From contig JBGCGJ010000015.1 in NCBI GenBank assembly GCA_045110675.1, positions 62,001-126,000 of the forward strand: 64,000 bases of DNA, in the 5' to 3' direction. Within the stretch, counting starts at the first letter, position 1; each line of letters begins with the position of its first letter. The position numbers and the translations under genes were made by a program. The stretch is from JBALVT01 sp045110675 (GTDB taxonomy: Bacteria > Pseudomonadota > Gammaproteobacteria > Pseudomonadales > Halieaceae). A model generated the notes under the pieces. It saw nothing but the letters and a program-made list of their open reading frames with translations, searched no databases and was not told the DNA's origin. Shown here in pieces: positions 59,835 to 64,000 of this stretch.

Positions 59835-61904
59835 TTAGCCACCGCCAAGCTGATAGCTCAATTCAATATAGGCACCCATCGGTTGGCCGACAAAGTAGCG
59901 GTAGTTACCAAAACCAAAGTCCGCACGTTCGGCGTAGTCTTCATCGGTCAGGTTAGTCACTCGTAAACCGGCGGAAAGTCGCTTGCCAAGTTTTCCAGTG
60001 ACTCTCAGATTCAATAGAGAGTGACCATCGTATTCGTGTTGGTTGTCGGGCTCCAGATAGTAGGAGTCCAGGTAAACCCACTCCAGTTCTGCTCGGCCAT
60101 CTCTTCTGCTCAGCTCTGAAAAGTCCCAAATCAACCTGGCGGACCCAAAAAAGTTGGGCGCAGTATCGATGTCGTTTCCCTTGATGTCGCTTCTGCTACC
60201 GAGCAGCGATACTTGGCTATCGTATTCATGCTGTGCAAAGCTTGCATCCACGGACACCTGCCAACGGTTTGTGATCGGGTAGTCTAAGGATACGTCGATT
60301 CCCCGGTGAGTCGTCTTGGCGCCGCTTACGTTTTGCCGATTGGCGTCCTGGAAAATAACCTCGTCCTTGTTCATGGAAAAGGCGGAGACGTCGTAGTGTA
60401 ACCCCCCCAAAGTCTGGCCGCGGACGCCCAACTCTGCGCTGGTGATCTCTTCCGAATCCAGGTCGGCGACGCTCTGTCCGGACTGCAGCCGATACAGTTC
60501 AGTCGTCTGCGGAGCCCGAAAACCTTTGGCAAACCTGAAATACCCATAGTGAGAGGGGGTGAAGGCATAACTGGCACCGGCATTCAAACTCCAATCGGTA
60601 AAATCGTCATCGCGATCTGCGGGCCGGAAAAAGCGGCAGGCAGATGCCTCGGGCGCGCAGGCGGAACCATCTTCAGTGCGATTGTCGTATTCGTAGCGTG
60701 TGTGTTCCAGCCTGGCCCCTGTCGTTAATTCCCAGCGATCACCCAGCGATTTATGTAGCTGGCTGTATAAAGCAGAAACGGTGGCGTCCACCTGATAATC
60801 GTAGTGTACTCCGCGAGGCTGATTGGGACTGAAGTCCTCGGCCTGGGTTTCTTTAAGCCAACCGTCTGTGTACTCCAAATCGACGCCGTTGATCCAGGTA
60901 TAGTTTTCACCTTGTGTCTCTACGGAACTGCGCACCCCGATGCTTTGATGGCCGTTTTCTTCCAGGGGTTGCCAGGGTAAAAAGTGCTGAAGAAATTGCA
61001 TTTCGTTGTCGCGAAGATAGGGCGTAATCGTCAGTCGATTGCTATCGTTGAGATTCCAACTGAAACTGCTTTGTAGCCGCATGGACCATGCGTCGCGAAA
61101 CGCCTCTGGGTTGGGATTGCTCCGCTTGAGGCGGTTGTCTTCGAAGGCATCTTCACCCTGAACAAAGCCTGATGTTTCCTGATTGAGATTCGAGTAGTCG
61201 AAAATAGTTTTTGTATCCACTGTGTCACCAGAGAAGTCGTGGCGCAGTGTGACTTTCTGCTGATCATAGCCGGCGTTGTCTTTGTATCCGCCGTCGCTGG
61301 TGCCATTGAGGTTGATGGTAACGCCATGTTGCCCCATTGTATTGCTGTAGCGGTATCTCGCTCGATAGAAATCGTTGGGGCCAGCCTCGACAGCAATCCG
61401 GTTATCTTCAAAGGTCGTCGGTGAACGAGAGAGTATATTGATAACTCCGTGCATGGCGTTTGAACCATACAGAGCTGTCGCCGGACCTTTTATCACTTCG
61501 ACTCGTTCGGCCTGTTCAGCGTTGGCATCGAACAACTGATTAACATTGCAAAAACCGGGCGCGCGTAAACTAATCCCATCACTGGCGGTAAAAAAAGCAC
61601 CACAGCTTCCGGAACCCGTTAAAACCGGTGAGCGAAGTGAGACAAGGCTCTCCTGCCCATTCCCCCTGCTAATCCAGGCACCAGCAACTCGTTGCATCAA
61701 CTCGTTGATGTGTACCGCGCCCGTGAGGTCTAGTGCCTCCGTGTCAACAACAGACCAGGACAGCGCTATGCTCGATGCGTTGGTCTCTTCTCTGGTGGCG
61801 GTGACAAGAGTTTGCTCCAGGAATTTTTCCTGTGCGAAGCCAGTGGTAGAAAGCGATAGCAGACTTGCCGCCAGTCCTAGTATAGGGCGGAGAGTGGGGG
61901 GCAT
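59835..61904 (-). CDS. TonB-dependent outer-membrane receptor
   Basis: A 689-residue outer-membrane receptor. The signal peptide ends near STTGFAQ. The TonB box is likely in QTLVTATREE, the plug domain runs to about residue 165 with GPATALYGSNAMHGVINILSR, and a 22-strand barrel follows. The last residues are YIELSYQLGGG, so the usual terminal aromatic residue is not at the very end. A Cys pair in an external loop (CAPEASAC) is visible. The substrate is unknown; I saw no Fur-type box upstream. Confidence 0.93.
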   Translation of the reverse strand: MPPTLRPILGLAASLLSLSTTGFAQEKFLEQTLVTATREETNASSIALSWSVVDTEALDLTGAVHINELMQRVAGAWISRGNGQESLVSLRSPVLTGSGSCGAFFTASDGISLRAPGFCNVNQLFDANAEQAERVEVIKGPATALYGSNAMHGVINILSRSPTTFEDNRIAVEAGPNDFYRARYRYSNTMGQHGVTINLNGTSDGGYKDNAGYDQQKVTLRHDFSGDTVDTKTIFDYSNLNQETSGFVQGEDAFEDNRLKRSNPNPEAFRDAWSMRLQSSFSWNLNDSNRLTITPYLRDNEMQFLQHFLPWQPLEENGHQSIGVRSSVETQGENYTWINGVDLEYTDGWLKETQAEDFSPNQPRGVHYDYQVDATVSALYSQLHKSLGDRWELTTGARLEHTRYEYDNRTEDGSACAPEASACRFFRPADRDDDFTDWSLNAGASYAFTPSHYGYFRFAKGFRAPQTTELYRLQSGQSVADLDSEEITSAELGVRGQTLGGLHYDVSAFSMNKDEVIFQDANRQNVSGAKTTHRGIDVSLDYPITNRWQVSVDASFAQHEYDSQVSLLGSRSDIKGNDIDTAPNFFGSARLIWDFSELSRRDGRAELEWVYLDSYYLEPDNQHEYDGHSLLNLRVTGKLGKRLSAGLRVTNLTDEDYAERADFGFGNYRYFVGQPMGAYIELSYQLGGG

Positions 61905-62001
61905 TGCGATAAAATCCAGATTTTGAAGTTGTGCGGAATTGTACAGTGTTCCGTTACATGTCTATAGCCTGCGCCCATAAAAGTGAGTGTAGATAAAGAA
62001 A

Positions 62002-62430
62002 CTAACCCGCAGCGATAATATTCGAATTTGTAGCGGCTGCGCTTACCCCTTCGCGGTTGCGAACGGCATCGGCAATTCGAAACATGGGCACTTTCAGCAT
62101 TTCTACCAACTCCTCACTGGCGTTTATTTTTTCCAGCGCTTTGTCCATACACATCAGCCACTGATCTCTCTCATCGGGGCCGATATGGTAGTGCTCGTGG
62201 GGGGAGGTCATGCAAACTGTGCCATATTTCTCTGAGTAGATGGGGGGACCGCCCATCCACCCGGTTAGATACTCGGCCAATTTGAGTTTCATCGGACCAA
62301 GATCTTCTGCGTGCATGGCGCGCACTCCTGCAGCTTCAGGCAGGGTATCCATAATGTCGTAAAAGGCGTTACTAAGTTCTTGTATGCCATCCTCTCGAAG
62401 GATTTGGAAGGGAGTTTGCGCCTCGGTCAT
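62002..62430 (-). CDS. group II truncated haemoglobin
   Basis: A 142-residue globin of the truncated group II family. The C-terminal motif PDERDQWLMCMDKAL holds the conserved Trp of group II. PHEHYHIGPDERDQW contains the proximal region. It may bind oxygen or nitric oxide, and family members are often linked to oxidative or nitrosative stress. The product has a short Ala/Asn-rich C-terminal extension (SAAATNSNIIAAG). It stands alone between the receptor and phospholipase genes. Confidence 0.85.
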   Translation of the reverse strand: MTEAQTPFQILREDGIQELSNAFYDIMDTLPEAAGVRAMHAEDLGPMKLKLAEYLTGWMGGPPIYSEKYGTVCMTSPHEHYHIGPDERDQWLMCMDKALEKINASEELVEMLKVPMFRIADAVRNREGVSAAATNSNIIAAG

Positions 62431-62521
62431 ATTGTGGGTCTCAAAAGGTTTGTGTGAGCCATCGTACTTGGCCAGTCTAGCTCGTTTACCCCGTGTTGTG
62501 CCATGAGATTGGCGAACGCCA

Positions 62522-63550
62522 CTACAGCAGGTCCGTCATGGCGACGCCAATGCCTATGCGGTTAGACACGTGATCATAGTCGATAAGGCTCTCGCCATAG
62601 CCGTTGAAATACTGCACGTAGCCCTTAAAGCGTTTGCTCAAGGGGAAGGTCCAGTCAATCTGGATCGAGCCCTTGTTGTCACTGCGCAGATTGTTGCGCA
62701 AGGTCAGCGCAAATTCCTGTTGGTTCCACTTCCATACGCCCTGTAAATCACCGTAGCCGTAGTAATCGTACAAGCGCGGGTTGTCGTCATCTTCCTCGCT
62801 TTCCGGGATGCGATACCAGGCTCGGACATTCATAGTCATCCTGTCTCGCTCAAACACCGCGCCTGCGATAACACGGTTCCAGCTGCGAGAGATTAAATCT
62901 CCCCCTCGCCCGTTGGACTGATGGTTTAGCGTCAGTCCCAACTGCGTGTTGGTGAAACCCCAAAACTGCCAATCGTTTTCGATGGTCAGTGTGGCTTCCG
63001 GTTGATAGTTGGTTTCGCGAAAGGGAGATGACTCCTCCGTGTTGTATAGCTGCCACCAGTTTTCCTGGGTGTAGGCCACCCATAAGTTTGTGCCTTCGCC
63101 CAGAATATCTGCCCAGGCGAGTGCCTTAAAGCTGATTTGAAACTTGGCCTCGTAATCATCCATCTCCGCTTCGGGATAGATACTTGTCCAGATCTCGTCG
63201 TTGATATCCGAGTTGAAAGTCACCGGTAGCAGATAATTTCTTCGATGCGGGGTAATGACCCAAGGGTTTTCGGCAGCGGCTTTTTCTTCCCTCGTACGTT
63301 CCTCAAACAGCAGCCTGGCGGGTGCCGGACTATCCTCGGCAATGGTCTGTGGCTGTAGTGGTTCAGTAACGAGCGTGTTGCTGGCCGGCGCGGGGCGAGC
63401 GAGACGGTCATAACATTCCAGGCGCTGGAGATCGTCTTCGATCCCTGTGCACTCTTCGAGGCCGAGAGCTGAGCTGTGCCCGGGCAGCAGGAAAAGACCA
63501 GCTACAACAGCACCCATAGAGATTTTTTTATCCGGTCGAATAGCGCTCAA
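62522..63550 (-). CDS. pldA: outer-membrane phospholipase A
   Basis: A 342-residue OMPLA-family protein with a signal peptide (VVAGLFLLPGHSSA). The catalytic set is His210 and Ser212 in LNHQSNGRGG and Asn225 in SRSWNRV, so the site is intact. The barrel starts around residue 105, after a 70-residue acidic/Pro-rich N-terminal stretch longer than in E. coli. It hydrolyses outer-membrane phospholipids when the bilayer is disturbed. It lies 91 bases upstream of the globin gene on the same strand. Confidence 0.93.
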   Translation of the reverse strand: MSAIRPDKKISMGAVVAGLFLLPGHSSALGLEECTGIEDDLQRLECYDRLARPAPASNTLVTEPLQPQTIAEDSPAPARLLFEERTREEKAAAENPWVITPHRRNYLLPVTFNSDINDEIWTSIYPEAEMDDYEAKFQISFKALAWADILGEGTNLWVAYTQENWWQLYNTEESSPFRETNYQPEATLTIENDWQFWGFTNTQLGLTLNHQSNGRGGDLISRSWNRVIAGAVFERDRMTMNVRAWYRIPESEEDDDNPRLYDYYGYGDLQGVWKWNQQEFALTLRNNLRSDNKGSIQIDWTFPLSKRFKGYVQYFNGYGESLIDYDHVSNRIGIGVAMTDLL

Positions 63551-63764
63551 TTTACCACTTCTTTGAATTGTTTCCTGACAGGGGCGATCTTAGAGTAACT
63601 TCCAACCGGGGGCAATCCGCATAAGGATTGTGAATCTGGTGTAGCGAGATACTATTCTGCTAGAATTCCACCGCAGCTGCGGCGGAGCGCCGTTGTTACG
63701 CGCCGTTAATAATCGAAAGACCCGATTTTATTCTACACTAAAAACCCCAAAACAGGACATAGCT

Positions 63765-64000
63765 ATGAGTCTTGCCGACACAGTATTGGCCATAAACAAT
63801 GATCTACCCATCCGTACCGACGCACCGGTTCACAGCGGTAAAGTGCGCTCCGTTTACTGGTTAACGGAAGCCGACAGCGCACGACTAATTGCCTCAAGAG
63901 GCTACGACGTGGCCGCGGATGCACCGCTAGCCATCATGGTCATTAGCGACAGAATCTCCGCCTTCGAATGTATCTGGCGAGGGGAAGACGGAATGGCTGG
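63765..64000 (+). CDS. purC: SAICAR synthetase PurC, 5' part
   Basis: The first 78 codons of a purC gene, cut by the window edge. The product begins MSLADTVLAINNDLPI and contains HSGKVRSVYWL, the nucleotide-binding start of SAICAR synthase, and MVISDRISAFEC, both typical. ACAGGACATAGCT precedes the ATG. It makes an intermediate of purine synthesis from aspartate, CAIR and ATP. Confidence 0.93.
   Translation, partial: MSLADTVLAINNDLPIRTDAPVHSGKVRSVYWLTEADSARLIASRGYDVAADAPLAIMVISDRISAFECIWRGEDGMA

Overview
The window looks like a chromosomal segment of a marine-type gammaproteobacterium of the broad Pseudomonas/Cellvibrionales kind. The main evidence is gene order. The run nadB - rpoE - rseA/mucA - rseB/mucB - rseC - mucD - lepA - lepB - rnc - era - recO - acpS - cysM - relA - mazG closely follows the Pseudomonas layout. 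So does ccoNOQP - ccoGHIS, which lies near an anaerobic regulator of the FNR/ANR type and hemN. No prophage, insertion sequence with a transposase, CRISPR array, rRNA or tRNA gene was seen. The genus assignment is inference; no database was consulted.

Layout. (1) Positions 1-5250, + strand: a catabolic operon whose products resemble the HsaA, HsaD, HsaE, HsaG and HsaF steps of steroid ring A/B degradation (flavin monooxygenase, C-C bond hydrolase, hydratase, acylating aldehyde dehydrogenase, aldolase). The ring-cleaving dioxygenase and flavin reductase are not inside the window. (2) 5251-5834: a gene-free stretch with two long hairpin repeats, then a GST and a TauE-like permease, followed by what may be a transporter remnant. 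(3) 7389-18878, - strand: the cytochrome cbb3 oxidase genes and their assembly factors, a Yip1 membrane protein, ANR and hemN. A textbook ANR box lies in front of hemN. (4) 18989-26559, - strand: a LuxR-type regulator, a 1343-residue DUF1631-GGDEF-EAL protein and a 739-residue fusion of a degenerate glycoside-hydrolase-like barrel to a WaaP/InaA-type kinase.

(5) 27603-33277, + strand: a complete, tightly packed coenzyme F420 operon: F420:NADP oxidoreductase, CofE, CofD, CofC and fused CofG/CofH. It faces a short-chain dehydrogenase and is followed by ung. (6) 34032-51919: ygfZ, sdhE-ygfX, nadB, the envelope-stress sigma factor operon with a candidate 38-codon gene between rseA and rseB, and the translation/RNA/stringent-response block. 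(7) 52040-54618: adk, a histone H1-like Lys/Ala-rich protein with 11 tandem 18-bp repeats, and mobA. (8) 54766-64000: tsaB, uppP, an M18 aminopeptidase, a homologue of tRNA-queuosine mannosyltransferase, trpS, a TonB receptor, a truncated haemoglobin, outer-membrane phospholipase A and the start of purC.

Taken together, this is a respiratory, microaerobically competent heterotroph with a high-affinity oxidase, oxygen-responsive haem synthesis and aromatic/steroid-type catabolism. It has an intact F420 pathway, which is unusual for this class. The least explained items are the pseudo-hydrolase/kinase fusion, the F420 operon with no obvious F420 consumer nearby, the paired hairpin repeats, and the small ORF coupled to rseB.
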